The notes beneath the pieces were generated by a model that was not told the origin of the DNA, ran no database searches, and worked only from the letters and a program-made list of their open reading frames with translations. Shown here piece by piece: positions 48,563 through 61,228 of a stretch of DNA of 64,000 nucleotides. The translations under genes were made by a program, and so were the position numbers. The stretch is from Zonotrichia leucophrys gambelii (taxonomy: Eukaryota; Chordata; Aves; Passeriformes; Passerellidae): contig NC_088169.1 in the NCBI RefSeq assembly GCF_028769735.1, forward strand, positions 43,553,229-43,617,228, given 5' to 3'. Position 1 is the first letter of the stretch. Each line of letters begins with the position of its first letter.

Positions 48563-49233
48563 TGTCTGATGACAGGGATGACTTTATAATGCTGAATTGT
48601 ATCCCCATTTGTCTGTTCAGCCCAGAAATAAGTTTTTCACATTTAAAAATAGATCTGAAAGTGAAGAGAGGGAGAAGGAGAAGTGGTGGAATGTCTGAGG
48701 TGGCTGTATTCAAAAACATAAAGGTAGGAGCTTCATCTTTCCTTCTCACAGACTGTTTTCTGCAGCACAGACAGTGGGAAAGAGCTCTCCTAATTTTTTT
48801 AGTTAGCTGAGGCAGAAAACTTCTCTGGACTGCAGCTTTTCTTGGAACTGATTGGCCCAGCTCTGGACTGAAAATCCAGAAAAACATAGGAGCTCATATG
48901 TGTGGCCCATCGGGGCCTGGGACGTGGCATTTTCCAGCTCAGGAGGGACTGATAAGAGAGTGAGAGAGCTGATCTACAGCCCACAAAAAGGACTTTCTGA
49001 ATTTTCCATCTCTTCAGAACAACTAGAGGTTTTATTGTTTAATAATATTCATTTCTTAAGCTTGTGAAATAAACAGTTATTCATTTCACAAGTTGTTCAC
49101 TCTGCTTGTTAAATACACAGCTTTTTTCCACTTTTCTCCAAGGAAATATTTTCATGAACCAGTAGGAGGAGGGGCTGCTTGAATCTGCTTTTTAGAGGGA
49201 CCCCTTTGGAAGTTTCCTCCCTAAACCAGGACA
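48563..49233 (+). mobile_element. ERVL-like solo LTR nested in CR1
   Basis: This 671-bp LTR of the same family as the 32.2-kb copy begins TGTCTGATGACAGGGATGAC and then TATCCCCATTTGTCTGTTC, and ends CCTCCCTAAACCAGGACA. It is flanked by 5-bp target duplications CTCCA (48558-48562 and 49234-49238). The left CTCCA belongs to the CR1 consensus, so the insertion point is fixed to the base. It shares CTCTGGACTG-type, TCTGAATTTTCCATCTC and GGAGGAGGGGC blocks with the other copy but is clearly more diverged, so it is the older insertion or belongs to an older subfamily. It is antisense to GPC5. The open frames covering it are not genes. Confidence 0.9.
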
Positions 49234-49238
49234 CTCCA
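49234..49238. repeat. Target-site duplication, right copy (CTCCA)
   Basis: Five bases directly after the LTR terminus CCAGGACA. CR1 sequence continues at the next base. Confidence 0.85.
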
Positions 49239-49862
49239 GCACCTCAAAGTCTTTCCTACAGTGAGGGGCCCAGAACTGAACACAGGATTGGAGCTGTGGC
49301 CTCACCAGGGCTGACTACAAGGAGACAACCCATACCCTGGTCCTGCTGACCACGCTATTGCAGATACAGGCCAGGATGCCATTGGATTTCTTGGCCACCT
49401 GGGCACTCACTGGCTCAAGTTCAGCCACTGTCAAACAGCACCTGCAGGTCCTTTTCTTCAGGACAGCTTTTCAGGCACTCTGCCCCCAGCCTGTGGAGCT
49501 GCCTGGGGTTATGACCAATGTGCAGGATCTGACAATTAACATCATTGCACCTCAAGCCATTGGTGTCAGCCCACTGACCCATCCTATCCCCATCCCTTCA
49601 CAGAGCCTTCCCAAGCAGATCAACACTCCTGTCAAACCTGGTGTCATCTACAAACTGACCGAGGGTGCACTTGATCCCCGCATTCACATTGCTAATAAAG
49701 ATATGAAACAGGGCTGGCCCCAATACTGACCTGTGGGGAATCCCACTCATGAATGTCCAGCTGTGTCTATCTCCACTCACCAACACTCTCTAGGCCCACC
49801 TACCCATGAAGATTTTCATTCAGCGAAAACTGCACCCATCCAAGCCAAGAGCAGCCATGTTT
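49239..49862 (-). mobile_element. CR1 LINE, reverse-transcriptase half of the split copy
   Basis: This continues the CR1 interrupted at 48562. On the minus strand it encodes a recognisable end of the reverse-transcriptase domain near 49786-49600, including SVLGPALFHIFISNVN and the catalytic F-V-D-D motif in LGQFVDDTRF. Downstream blocks match the CR1 tail (GGATTTCTTGGCCACCTGGGC, CAGTGAGGGGCCCAGAACTGAACACAGG on plus). Homology starts near 49862. The element is truncated and frameshifted, therefore dead, although the aspartate pair survives. Confidence 0.92.
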
Positions 49863-50521
49863 AAAAGCAGTATGGACATCAATTGATACATTCCTTCTCA
49901 CGTTACTTCTCTGTGCATTTTTAATAACTCATTATCTCACTGCAGAAGTGAAGAAAATATTTTAAATACATTAAACACAATAGCTATTAATTTTCATTTC
50001 CAATGCTGCATGTCTATTTTGATTTTTAAATTACTGTGAATACACATTGCTCAAGGTAATGACCCTAAGCCCATTAATAAAATTCAGAAGGAACTATACA
50101 TGCAGCAAACTGATAGTAATCAAGAAAGGTAATAAGACCCAAGTGCCAGAAGGGTTTTCAGCCATTTGATACATATGTATAACTGTACCTAACAAATACA
50201 TCATGTTGCACTTTGAAGTGAGGTTAAGCTGGTAATATTGATGGCTTTATCAACAAGGGCACTGCTGTTGGTTTTCAGGAGTACTTCCCAAAGAATGGAA
50301 AGAAGAGAACACTCAGAATATGTTAAAGATGAAACAACTACAGACTGGAAAATAGGTATGATTTCTACTTTTGCCTTTGCAATTCAAAGATGAAACAGAA
50401 AGAAAATCCCTGTGAGTCATGCTGTAGGACTGATCCATAACTGACTGGCTAGTGATTGTATCTAGTGATTTCCCCACTGTGTGATACTTGGCTGCCTTAC
50501 CGAGAAAACCAGCAGTGTAGT

Positions 50522-50558
50522 CTTGTAAAACTTGGCACTGTAAGCCAAGTTTTACAAG
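50522..50558. repeat. Perfect 15-bp hairpin
   Basis: CTTGTAAAACTTGGC (50522-50536) and GCCAAGTTTTACAAG (50544-50558) are exact reverse complements around a 7-base loop, ACTGTAA. The stem does not extend further, so it is shorter than a normal microRNA precursor. Confidence 0.95.
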
Positions 50559-53500
50559 GTATAAGCCAAATTCAGACATATACTTGAATTTCCTGGATAT
50601 TTATAATTCCTAGAAATACTCCTCGATACCTGTGAAACCTGTAAGAGATGTCCTTCGGCATTATTTGCTAGAAAACTGGTGTCCATTTCAATAATATTTT
50701 TCAATATTAATGAAAAAACTACAGAAATAAATGTAGATTCGAACTTTTTAAAGCACCTAACCATCTGACATAACTGTACAGATGTTAATGTTGAAAAAGA
50801 GGCACAATTCCAATAAAACTACTCACTCTTGGCTGTGTTTGAGGTTTTATTGTTAAGTTTTTTTACAGCTTTATTTTCCTTTTCTTTCCAAATTAACCTC
50901 TCTCAGATCCATTGAATTGTTTATAACTTAGCATACTCTAACTTAAATATTATCAAATATGTAAAATAAAAGTTATTTAAAATAAACCCATTTGTCTTAC
51001 CCTGTGCTCTTCCTAGTAGATGAATGGGTTATTTATTACTTATTATTCTATCTCATTCCAACTGTGCAGACTGAGAAATAAGTGAAGAGCAGAAAAAAAC
51101 CCACAAAGACGTAGAAAAAGACAAACACTTACAGAAAAAGACATGCAGAACATGCAGAAAAAGACAAACACTGCAAATATACAGCGCTAATCTATATGCA
51201 GATGTATTATAAGTATATATACATACATGGATATAAACCTAGCTTGTATCAAGATTTCCTTTGAGTGAATATAGGGTGAGTGATGCTTTCTGGTTACCTT
51301 TTACATTGTAGACTGTTAAGGCTCAGCAATATTCTGAATTGGATAGAAGGGATACAGACATCTACATGTATCAGATCTACTCCCCTATTCTTTCTTTTTT
51401 AATCACTGACACTAATAATATTCGGATAATCTGATTAAATAATTAAAATATCATTTTACTTAGGAAAAAAAAAAAACCAACCCTGTGCACTAAACTAACT
51501 GCTCCTACACTTTAACTTACTATTTGTTTCAAAGAATATTCTTCTCATCATTAAAATTTCATTTAGACTGACAGAATTAACAATGATCATTTCCCTCCCA
51601 TCCCCTTCAGTAAGACTTGAAGATCAGTTCCACCTTAACTTTCTCTCCTAATCCTCCAGTCCCTATGCATTTTTTTCTTAATTTTCATCTTTTTTAGAAT
51701 AAATTACAATTGTAATAAACCATATTTAAATTCACTGGATCTATATATGTTTTTTACAGTTTGCAAATTTCTGTCTAACTTGGTTTAAGTACAGCTGCTA
51801 TTTACTGAGGCCCAGGCCATAATGCAGGCTGTAAGAGCGAAAAGCAGAGTGAGGAGTTTGCCTGACCAACCAAAGCCAGGCATGGAGCAGCCAGCCTTGC
51901 AGAGGCAGAGGTGCCTCATCAGCTGCCACTCCTCACTGCACAGCTGGAACAGTGTGCACTGGCAGATAAACATGGGCATGATTTGAGCAGAAAAGGCAAG
52001 TCACCGTCAGGTGCGGATCGCAGCCTCCCAGACCTGTTTTTCACCCAGACTGCCTAGCTGTGTCTCTCCTGAGACTTGGAACAGATCCTGATGTGCCAAC
52101 CTGATCATGCTTGCTCATTTCTTTCCTTTTGCTTTCTTTTTTTTTTCCCCCCTGAGATTGATTTTGTTTTTTTAAATCACTTAAGCACTTGGCTACGTAA
52201 GAGTCATTAATCATTAATTTAATCTACCTTATTTATTAATAAGCTTACTTTCTCTCTAGCCCTCCACTCTCCCTTGATATTCTTGCAAAACAATATTGAT
52301 TGTAACTGCACGAAGTGCCACTAACCTGTTCTTATGTTTTCCTATCCTTACCTTTTCCTTTCACTATAAATGACCTTAAATCCATTCAAATGTACCCCAA
52401 GAAATGCCTTGTAAGTAAGTAAACACCACTTGGTTTCTTTCTTGCACAGTCTCATGTTTAAAGGGTGAAAGACTGCACATGCAATAATTGCTTTACTGCT
52501 GGTTATCTACCTGATGGTCACTCAGAAAGGTACTTGCAGCAATAGCTGCAGCCTGGGTGGCTGGGAGCTGCAAGTGCAGATGGTTGAAAAGGCCTGTGAG
52601 AAGAGACTGGAACTACAAAAGCAGTAAGACAGGCTGAAATGTGACACTGAAACACAGAGTTTTGTTCACTTGTGATCAACTTCCAGTTAATGCAGTTTCT
52701 TTTTTGATCCAATTATGGATCCATTCTTCAAGCAAGCTATAAATAAATGAGCAGAATCTTCTAACAAAAAAAAACCAACACAGAATCACAGTGATTTTTG
52801 AAAACCTACCACTACAGTAACATATGTAAGTGATGAAAAGCAACATGAAATTAATGCAGATTTCGACTCTGCAGGTTTAAATGTACGCTGATTACAGGAA
52901 TTGAGATGTAGATTACACAACAGTTCTTCTTTGAAGTATAGTCTTTAATCTGGAAAACTTTGGGCACCACACACAGCTCTTCACATGAGATACAAAAATT
53001 TTTTGTTTTCTCCCATTTTTAAGAGATACTTGCAGCAGCTTGCAAGACAATAAAATCATTTTCTCTTTGGAAAAAACCTGCAACACTGAACTGGAAGGGC
53101 AGTAAGGGGAAATTGGTTCTCACTTTGCCCGGATAATTGCATACATCTAATGCAAAAAGTTTTTGTATACTGTCATGAAAACTTTGAACAGAACAGCAAA
53201 AAAATTAACAAGAGATTTCATGTACAGAAAAAGGCATACACGTTTCACATTCAGCTTCAGAAATAAAGGATTTACTGAAACATAATCCCACCAGAAATAC
53301 CTATTCTATTTCCTATGAACGTGACTATCACAGCATCACTGCAGAAAATACAATTGATTGTATTTCTCACCTTCTAATTGATAGATAAAGCCCAACCAAT
53401 TTTAAAAACTTAAGGAATGACGCTGGTATGGCATGAAAATTTGGCCTTAAACTTAGACTAGGAAGTTGACTTAGAGAATCCAGCATTTCACAGTTAACCT

Positions 53501-55368
53501 CTTCTAAGCAGTGTCACTTAACAAAAAAGATAGCCAAGTAACATCTATTCTAAATCCACATTAATATGTCAGAACCAGATAATGTCATTACCAAGTCTCA
53601 ATGATCCCACAATATCCACAAGTGTACCATGAGACACAGGGTTTTTTTTTTTCAAAAGTAAAAAAAAAAAAAAGTAAAAAAAAAATCAGTATTTTCATCC
53701 ACCTAAAGTTACAACTATAAAATTAATAATGAAAAGAGACAGGCAAGTATTGTCTTTGTTCATAGAGCTTATGTATCATGTAAAAAAAACTTAGATGATT
53801 GCTGGCATCAGTGCTAACTCTAGTCTGTGTTTTAAATTAAGTAGGAATAGCTCCTACTGAGACTGACTGCCTATGCCAGTGCAGAAATATTCTTTAACAG
53901 GAAAAAAATATTGTCAAAAAAACCCGGTTGACTGATCTGGGCTTTTTTTTTCTGCTGCACTTAGCTAATATGCTTAACTCTAGGGCTGATTTTATTTATC
54001 ATTACAACAAAATATTAATTTGAACCAGCTGAGAGATTTGATATTGATTCATACAAGAATTATCTATACATTTCTTTGGTGTTCTAGTATAGAGATGTGA
54101 ATTACCTGACCCTTTGTTCTTTTAAAAACTAGCTTTTCCTGAATTAAATTATCTTATAATTCTTACACAGATTATTTCACATGTTGAGCATAATTCTTAC
54201 ACAGACTTTGGAATGTTAATACACTTTGTTTCTGCTAGGAATTTAACCTGTAAGAGGTGAGAAGTACCTAAATATATACCATTAGTCATGGATACTTCTA
54301 GGTGTGCAGAATTACTGTGCTAAATCTGTTCTACTGGGACAGATTAGCCCCAGAGTCAGTAATGCCCTGGAGCTGCAGTGCCCTTGCAAAGGCATGTAAA
54401 GATGTGAGGACTCACTGCATCCTGTGTCTTCTTGCTAGCGTTTCAAAGCTGTATTTTATCTTTTACAGTGCAAGCATTAAGGACATCTTTTGGATCATCA
54501 TTTCTGATATCACATTTATCTTTTATTTCCTGTGATTTGTTTAAAATTTTCTTCAAATCCATGAGATAAATTTAGTGGTAAGGTACAACATAATGTCCTA
54601 CATGAGAAAAAGATCACCAAAGTAACATTTCTAACCAATAAACAAGCTACTGTCTAAGGAACTATAAAACCAGTACAATGCAGCTGCAGGGCAGCAATAC
54701 AGGACTGACACTGAAAGGATGTATTAAAGATGACTATTAGACAGGGTTCAAATAGCTGTGAAGATGATACAAACCAGGTAAAACAGACACAGAAATAATA
54801 GCATGAGAGTGAGAGATTTTCTGTGGGTGTATGAAACCAAAGACAGAATTAAGAATGTAAACAAGAGATGAGATAGGTAGGTAGAAATCTTACATTACTA
54901 TTACATATGTAAAGAAAATAAGCCATACTCTTACGCTTTTCCTTCATGATGCATCATTCTTTCTGGATAAGCAGATCAAATAAAACCCTCTCAAAATAAA
55001 GTGTTTCTAATGGTCTGAATCACTCAAAGTTTGACTCAGGCTGATTTACTCCCATAACTCCAAGCTAATGCTCTTTCCAGACACGTTACAGCAGAGGGTT
55101 TGTCCATACTGCAGGCTGTGCCTGTGCCAGACTGATGGGACCAAGCACCACATCTGAATTCAAGGAACTCACACATGCATGGCAGCTGCAGCCACTACAG
55201 ATTGGTCCATGACACAGCACAGGTCTCTGGGCATCACACAACAAACCAAAACTATGACTGATAAATGGCTGATGACAAGTTAACAGCAAAACAGGGATAT
55301 TTTGTCACACAAATATTCAAAATGTCACCAATTATTCCAGTCCTCCTCCTTATTATTATAATGATAAT

Positions 55369-55394
55369 CTTTAAAGTTTTTATAAACTTTAAAG
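55369..55394. repeat. Perfect 11-bp hairpin, 4-base loop
   Basis: CTTTAAAGTTT (55369-55379) and AAACTTTAAAG (55384-55394) are exact reverse complements around TTAT. It is AT-rich, so it is more likely to arise by chance than the 50.5-kb hairpin. Confidence 0.9.
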
Positions 55395-57224
55395 GTTAAT
55401 TCTCTGAAAGAGCTAACAGCCAACTGCTTTAATGGCCACAGTACACTCCCCTTGTTTGTCAAATGCACACAGCCTACAACAGCCTAAATCAGTCAGTTAC
55501 TTTACAATCTAGTTATTATACCCCATTTAAGAATGTTTTGTTATGTAGAGTTTTGTATTAACTATAAATATTCTGAATTTCTACAGCTTTGCAGTTTCAG
55601 GAGGTAAACATCTGTTGTCTTGCAAGTGACAGGACTGGGCACCCATACAGATTCCCCTGGAGGGAAACAATGCTGCATTAGGATGTAAAAAACTTGATAA
55701 TAAACTAACTCTTTACAAGTTATATTCTCAATATTTTCCAAGTAAGACTTTTTTCTAAAAGACACAGTCAAAAATCATTACCGGAAATTCTCACGGTTAA
55801 CCACAATGATGTGAATTTCACTACTACCTCTGGGTATTAGACAAAACTCTTTGCTTATTCAAGGAATTCCATACTCAGTAGAAAATCTGAAGAACAAAAG
55901 AGCTAAAAAAACCAGCCCAATGCAGTTCAAAAGGTGCAAAGAAATGCTTAGGGATTCTACAATATTACAAGAATGTCTTTGCTGATCTCCATGAAGCATG
56001 ACAGGTATAATCCAACTGCGACAGGAAAGATTAGTAAAAATCCTACCACAAAGGCATGCAAAACACCAAACTATGCTGCTATTAAAGCACTGCTTTTTGA
56101 TATGCATGCAACAAAATTTCAAAATAAGTAAGTGACTCAATATCGCTGAGGAGAACTTCTACAGCATCTCGTATTATATTGCATCATTCATTAAGAACAT
56201 GAGGAGTGGAATGGAATAACAATAATACCCTATATGTAATGAAATATAACTATTGGACTCCAGACTGAAATTCAGAAAAAGACTAACTTTGTTCTTTCAT
56301 CTGCCACTGATCGCCTGTGGGAGTTAAAGGAAATAAATGCACTACTTGTTCTTTGCTTCTCTTTCTCATTTACTTACACTGTGAACTTTTAAAGATTGAG
56401 ACTTTCCTTGTTATGTCTCTGCACAGCACTGGTAGCATGGGAGACTTGGATAAATATGTACTTCAATGTGATGCAGTAGCAATTTTAGCCATAATGAGCT
56501 CTTACATTTATCTCCCACCACTGCTTACTCTTACAGCTTTAGACACTCTTTTACATGCTCCCTTGCTTGTCCTGACAGTTTTCTGGATAGCCGTACTTTG
56601 ATATTCACATATCCTAGGTCAGAGATGTCCTGAGACAAGAACACAGCCAGCTGTTTCCCTCTTATACTCCTAAGGAACCTAAGGTCAACATCTTCCTCTT
56701 GCCTAAAGGTCTGAAAGAACCCTCATTATTGAGTCTTCATTGCAGCTACCTACAACTCCTGCAAACTGCTGCTAGTTAGACATAATTTTGCTTTAATGAC
56801 AGTTTTTAACACCATTTTCCTAGCAAGTAAGACAATTCTAATCTAGATGTTCAATTTGATATAGTTTAAACACAAATACTCCATCTCAGGTGGAGGTTCT
56901 TTTCAGGGTACATGCAACAACTGCCTACTCCTTTTGAGAGTTTCTGGCCAAAGAAGCCGTAAAGACATGAACAACACACAGTAAGGGCAGTCATGTTAAG
57001 AACAAAGTGTGTCAGTGGCATAACTGACAAGGATATGAGGAGTGTGGGACTATTTTTCCAGTTGGGAGGATAAGGCAAGGGAGACAAAATAAAGAGAGAC
57101 ATAAATCCAGGCCAGTTAGCATTAGCAAACAAGAACCAGAAACAAACCAGCTCAGTCACACTAATTGAAAGGCTTTCAAAGAACTGTACTTTTTCAAGAG
57201 ATGAGGATGCAAACCTGGGGGTCC

Positions 57225-57960
57225 TGCTCTGTGGAAGGGTTTGGTGGAACTGCGTCAAGCAGTGGGTAATGAGCAGGAGGAGGAGAAGCAGGAGGAAACA
57301 CAGGAGTATACAGAAAGGGCTATAAACAAGACATTTGCATTGCTAATCAGCATTGGACAGAGGCAGTGGGGGTATTTATCCTACAACTGCTGTGAACGGT
57401 GTACATATAAAAATAAGCCTGAGGTACTGGGGTGAGTGAGGGGCTCGGAGGTGGTGGCTGGAATGGGTCTTGGGTCACAGCCCATGTGCCTGGTGTTGGC
57501 TGATGGGGTAGTGTGTTTGTGAAGGGGCCTCAGGTCCCCGCAGAGGTCTCAGACAGGCAGAGAGTCCGTGCTGGTATTTAATGTGGGCTATCTGTGGGAT
57601 GAGAGTGTGAGTGCTGTGTGTTTGCAGCAAGCACCCAACTGCACCAGCAGCCTGTGGGGCAGGTGAGTGGGGCTGGGATCCAGGCAGAGGTGCCAGTTGT
57701 GAAAAGGTACCCCAGGGTACCTCACAAATGTCCATGTGCCTGTGAACCTGTAGAGTGTTGTGTGTGTGCTCTGCTGACGATGTCCTGAGGCAGCCTGGGT
57801 GATCAGCCGTGTCTGTGTCCTTGGTGTGTCCCCTCACCCCTGTGTGTCCCTGAGACACAGACTCGGCTTCACCAGTGCCTGAACCTGCAAACCTAACAAC
57901 CCTTAGCAGACCTAACACACATCACACTGCTTCAGACAATCCATCAACAGTCCCTCTGTC
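57225..57960. other. GC-rich island of unknown nature
   Basis: About 700 bases are clearly richer in G and C than the surrounding intron, with TGTGTG-like runs near 57750 and 57840 and a short perfect palindrome AGGTACCC-CA-GGGTACCT (57705-57722). The minus strand has a 147-codon open frame (57475-57918) rich in His, Gln, Pro and Ser, with no recognisable domain. I see no CR1 or LTR signature and no target duplication. It may be an unrecognised repeat or unique sequence. Confidence 0.45.
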
Positions 57961-58519
57961 ATTGGAGACAAAGGCAGAAACACAACAGTCCTTGCTCCAA
58001 CAGAGAGCAAGGAAAAGGAAGACTGAGTTATAATTTGTTGCAAGGACAGTAAGCTGAAAGGGAGAAAATTAAAACTCTCATTTACTTTCTATACACAGAT
58101 TCGTGTAAAATGCCCAAGTGCACAACAGACAGAAACCAATGTCTGCTTCTGGCCTCACAACTTCTTTTCTGAATGCTTGAGAAAAAAGCATTTTTCAGGT
58201 TATCAACAAACTAACTTTTTCCACTCAGACTGGAATGAAATCTAGCTACCAGCAATCTGTCTTTAGAATGTTCTTGCTCATTTTTTTTTTTTGCAATAGT
58301 TTAAATATTGAATTTTGCCATTCTCATTTGCAGTTTATACTTATTGTGTATTAATTATTTCTCATGAAAATGATAAAAATAATTTAGCAAAAAAAACCCA
58401 TGTTAAGTTCAAAGTTACAACAACAAAGTGGGTTTTTACCTGCTTATGATTTGCTGGGAAAAGAAGGGGAAATAGACATTTATTTTTTGCATAAATTAAA
58501 TAAATCAAATCATCTATAC

Positions 58520-58524
58520 ATGCA
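58520..58524. repeat. Target-site duplication, left copy (ATGCA)
   Basis: Five bases directly before TGTCCTAGG, matching 59100-59104. Confidence 0.85.
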
Positions 58525-59099
58525 TGTCCTAGGTTATAATATTAAGATATATTCTATTCCCATCCTCAAGAGCTACTGAAACCAGGAGGAGCGTTGTTTC
58601 TTCCTTACCTCCTGTTAATGGGCCCATCAATGCCTTTCCACATGACTCAGAGATATCTCCCTCCAGGAGCCATTTCTGTTTAATGGACCCACCACACGAC
58701 TCACAGAATGATAACAGCCCATAGTGAGATGCTTCACCCAGGGAGGAGGAGCTAAGCATCCCTACCTGGATATAATCTGGGATTGGGGATAGAACAGAGA
58801 GTCTTTCCACTGGATCTACAGAGAAAAGGTTGTCTTTTCCACTGGCTCATCAAAGGAAGACTACACCCTTTCTACAGGATTACTGCTCCAACAGAACCAC
58901 ATCTGCCACTCCAGGAGGACTGCTGCCACCAATCCAACTGGACTGCTACCAACACCCTGACCAACAGGGTGTCAGGCTGTATTCTGACTTTATCAGTGGT
59001 TTTTCTTTTGTATTATTGCATGTATTTTGGTTTGCTTTTCCTAATAAACTGTATTTCTGACTTGGAGTCTCTCACTGGTTTTGCTCTCAAATCAGAACA
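58525..59099 (+). mobile_element. Solo LTR, second ERVL-like family
   Basis: This 575-bp LTR begins TGTCCTAGGTTATAATATTAAG and ends TTGCTCTCAAATCAGAACA. It is flanked by perfect 5-bp target duplications ATGCA (58520-58524 and 59100-59104). A TATA-like TATAAT lies at 58771-58776 and AATAAA at 59043-59048, in proper order. The TGTCCTA start and the 5-bp duplication suggest an ERVL-type element, but the body is unlike the 32.2-kb and 48.6-kb LTRs, so it is a different family. No internal region remains. It is antisense to GPC5, and the open frames in it are spurious. Confidence 0.85.
59043..59048 (+). terminator. LTR polyadenylation signal (AATAAA)
   Basis: AATAAA lies about 50 bases before the LTR end, at the expected R-region position. 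It is on the strand opposite to GPC5. Confidence 0.55.
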
Positions 59100-59104
59100 A
59101 TGCA
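59100..59104. repeat. Target-site duplication, right copy (ATGCA)
   Basis: Five bases directly after the LTR terminus CAGAACA. Confidence 0.85.
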
Positions 59105-59638
59105 AAAAAAGGTTTCTAATTCAGGTAAATATATATGAGGCTCAGCATCTGAACTTCCAGATACTACAAAAATGTCAAGAGTAAAACCATGTAAAATAGA
59201 GTCTAACAATGTATTTTTAGGACATCACCATCTGTTTCACCTTGTGTAAGGGATGTGAAAGCATATATTATGTACAGTTTATTGCCATAAGCCAATTAAG
59301 GTAGGTAAACTCATCTTAGACTTAAAAATTCAAATATGAAAATGTATAATAAATGTTTTTCTTCACAATCTTTAATGACGCTTTTCTCAGTTCCCTCAAA
59401 GAGACAATGCTTTAGAAAAAAAAAATGGGTGTTTCTTCATTTCAGCCTCAGGAAAGAAATCACTGAAGCTGTACCACTATCACTGAAGGTCCTGTATGTA
59501 TTTCAGATCACTGTGAAAAAACCATGTTTTGTTTGATAATGCAGTAACTTTTAATTTGGTTCGCTCTGCTTAAGATGGTGACTTGAATAAGGTCAAACAA
59601 AACAACAGAGGAAAAAGAGAATTGAATGAGATACACCA

Positions 59639-59940
59639 TCCTAGAACAGCCCAGGCTGGAAGGGCTCTTATGATCAAGTGGTCCTACTGAGCCTTTTGTG
59701 GGAAAGGGAGCCTAGATCAGATTATCAAGCAACCCATCCAATTGAATCATGAAACCCTCCAATGATGGGTACTCATCTCTAAAAAGTGCATTTACTCACT
59801 GTAAAAACTTTGTTTCTTATGCTGAGATGAAAGCACTCCAAATGCCACTTGGAGCCATTTCCTCATGTTGCCTCCACGTGGCTTTTTATGGAGAGCCTCT
59901 GTCCTCCCTGTAGCTTCCTTTTTAAGTACTGCTATGCTGG
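59639..59940 (-). mobile_element. CR1 LINE 3' fragment
   Basis: On plus, TCCTAGAACAGCCCAGGCTGGAAGGGCTCTTATGATCAAGTGGTCC is followed by GGAGCCATTTCCTCATGTTG and GAGAGCCTCTGTCCTCCCTGTAGCTTCCTTTTTAAGTACTGCTATGCTG. These are the reverse complement of consecutive CR1 tail blocks. It is diverged, 5' truncated and in GPC5 sense orientation. Confidence 0.78.
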
Positions 59941-61228
59941 ACTTCAGCTAGGGTTAAAAACCCACCCATTTGATTGACAATAGATAAAAAAATCAGTCCT
60001 CTTACTTTGTCTTGAAAAGTTTCACTCAAAAATGATTGAGAGATGTGAGATAAAGAGACTCCAACCATCCTTGTAGTCCTTATGGAGAACTGAACACTGC
60101 CAACATTACTGGCTGCATCTGGAAACCTCCAGTAACTATGTTCAGGTGTATTAGCTTTACTACCTGTCATGCCTCCATCAACTCTTACACAAGCTTGCTA
60201 AGTTCACTGACTTGACAGGACTGGCATTTCAACACAACTGAGCATTTAAGTACAGCCTTGTGTATACTGCCACTTTGGAATGGATTTAGGGAGATGGTTA
60301 AACGCTTGGCATGCCGTGCCATAATCTCTGCAATCCCGAAGCACTGTGCAATTTCTGTGCTTCAACCTCTTCTAAACACTTCCAAAGTCATATAAGATAA
60401 CATGTACTCCCTCATTTTCTGTAGTTGCTTAGCTGTTGTAACTGACATATAATAAGACATATATACAGTGATGTAATTTTTTGAAGAGTTTTACCTAAGT
60501 GTGAGACTGCAGAGCCCTCCCTACCAGGAAATGCTCCAAATTTGCAGCTCTCAATGACACCACTTTCCTTTTACAATTTAGATATCCACAAGACTGAGTC
60601 TAAAGAGATCCCAACATACAGTCATAAACCCACAGTATAATTTTTGATCTCTTTCAAGTTTGGTCATTTGATTCTTTTTTGTTACTACTAATTAATACAA
60701 AGCAATGCCAAAAAAAAGTCACACAAATGCTCCCAAATGTAATTAATCTCCATTCACTTCAAGAAATCATAAATTAAACTTAATATTTCACCTCTTGCCA
60801 AAATTACTGCTGTCCCATTAAATAGAAATCTTAATGAAAAACATAATCCAGATGTTCCAGGATGGAACTGGGTTTGCATCTTTGCTCTTTGAATGCATGT
60901 ACCCTGAAAATAATATCATTCCTATGAACATCTCCCTTTCCAAACAAAAGAGTGCATTCACACTAAAAACAGTATTTTACTTACCTATACAACCTAAACT
61001 CCCATGTAAAATAGCCATATGGAAACAAAAAAGAAAAACATATTTTAAGTACTTATCTCCAGTATAATCCAGATCAGGGATGAAAGACCTTTCCTAAGAT
61101 GTAAAGAAAATAAATTGAAACAGCTTACAGTCTTGACCACAATTAACTTCTCTGTTTCTCCAGCTGGAATTGAAAGAATTCATATGTCTTTGCCTTAAGC
61201 TGGAAAAAAACCGCAGTAATGGAGTGAG
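59941..61228. other. Unannotated intron sequence
   Basis: No gene or recognised repeat. Confidence 0.55.

Larger units (their letters stand above)
49863..57224. other. Unannotated intron sequence with hairpins
   Basis: No gene is recognised. Two perfect hairpins (50522-50558 and 55369-55394) are listed separately. A/T homopolymer runs lie at 53640-53690. A GC-richer patch at 51790-52060 could not be assigned. Confidence 0.55.

Noticed and set aside
48141..48569. 142-codon plus-strand open frame
   Set aside because: It is the reverse strand of a CR1 3' end.
48279..48887. 202-codon minus-strand open frame
   Set aside because: It runs across a CR1 tail and an inserted LTR. The similarity is to non-coding CR1 3' sequence, so it is not a gene.
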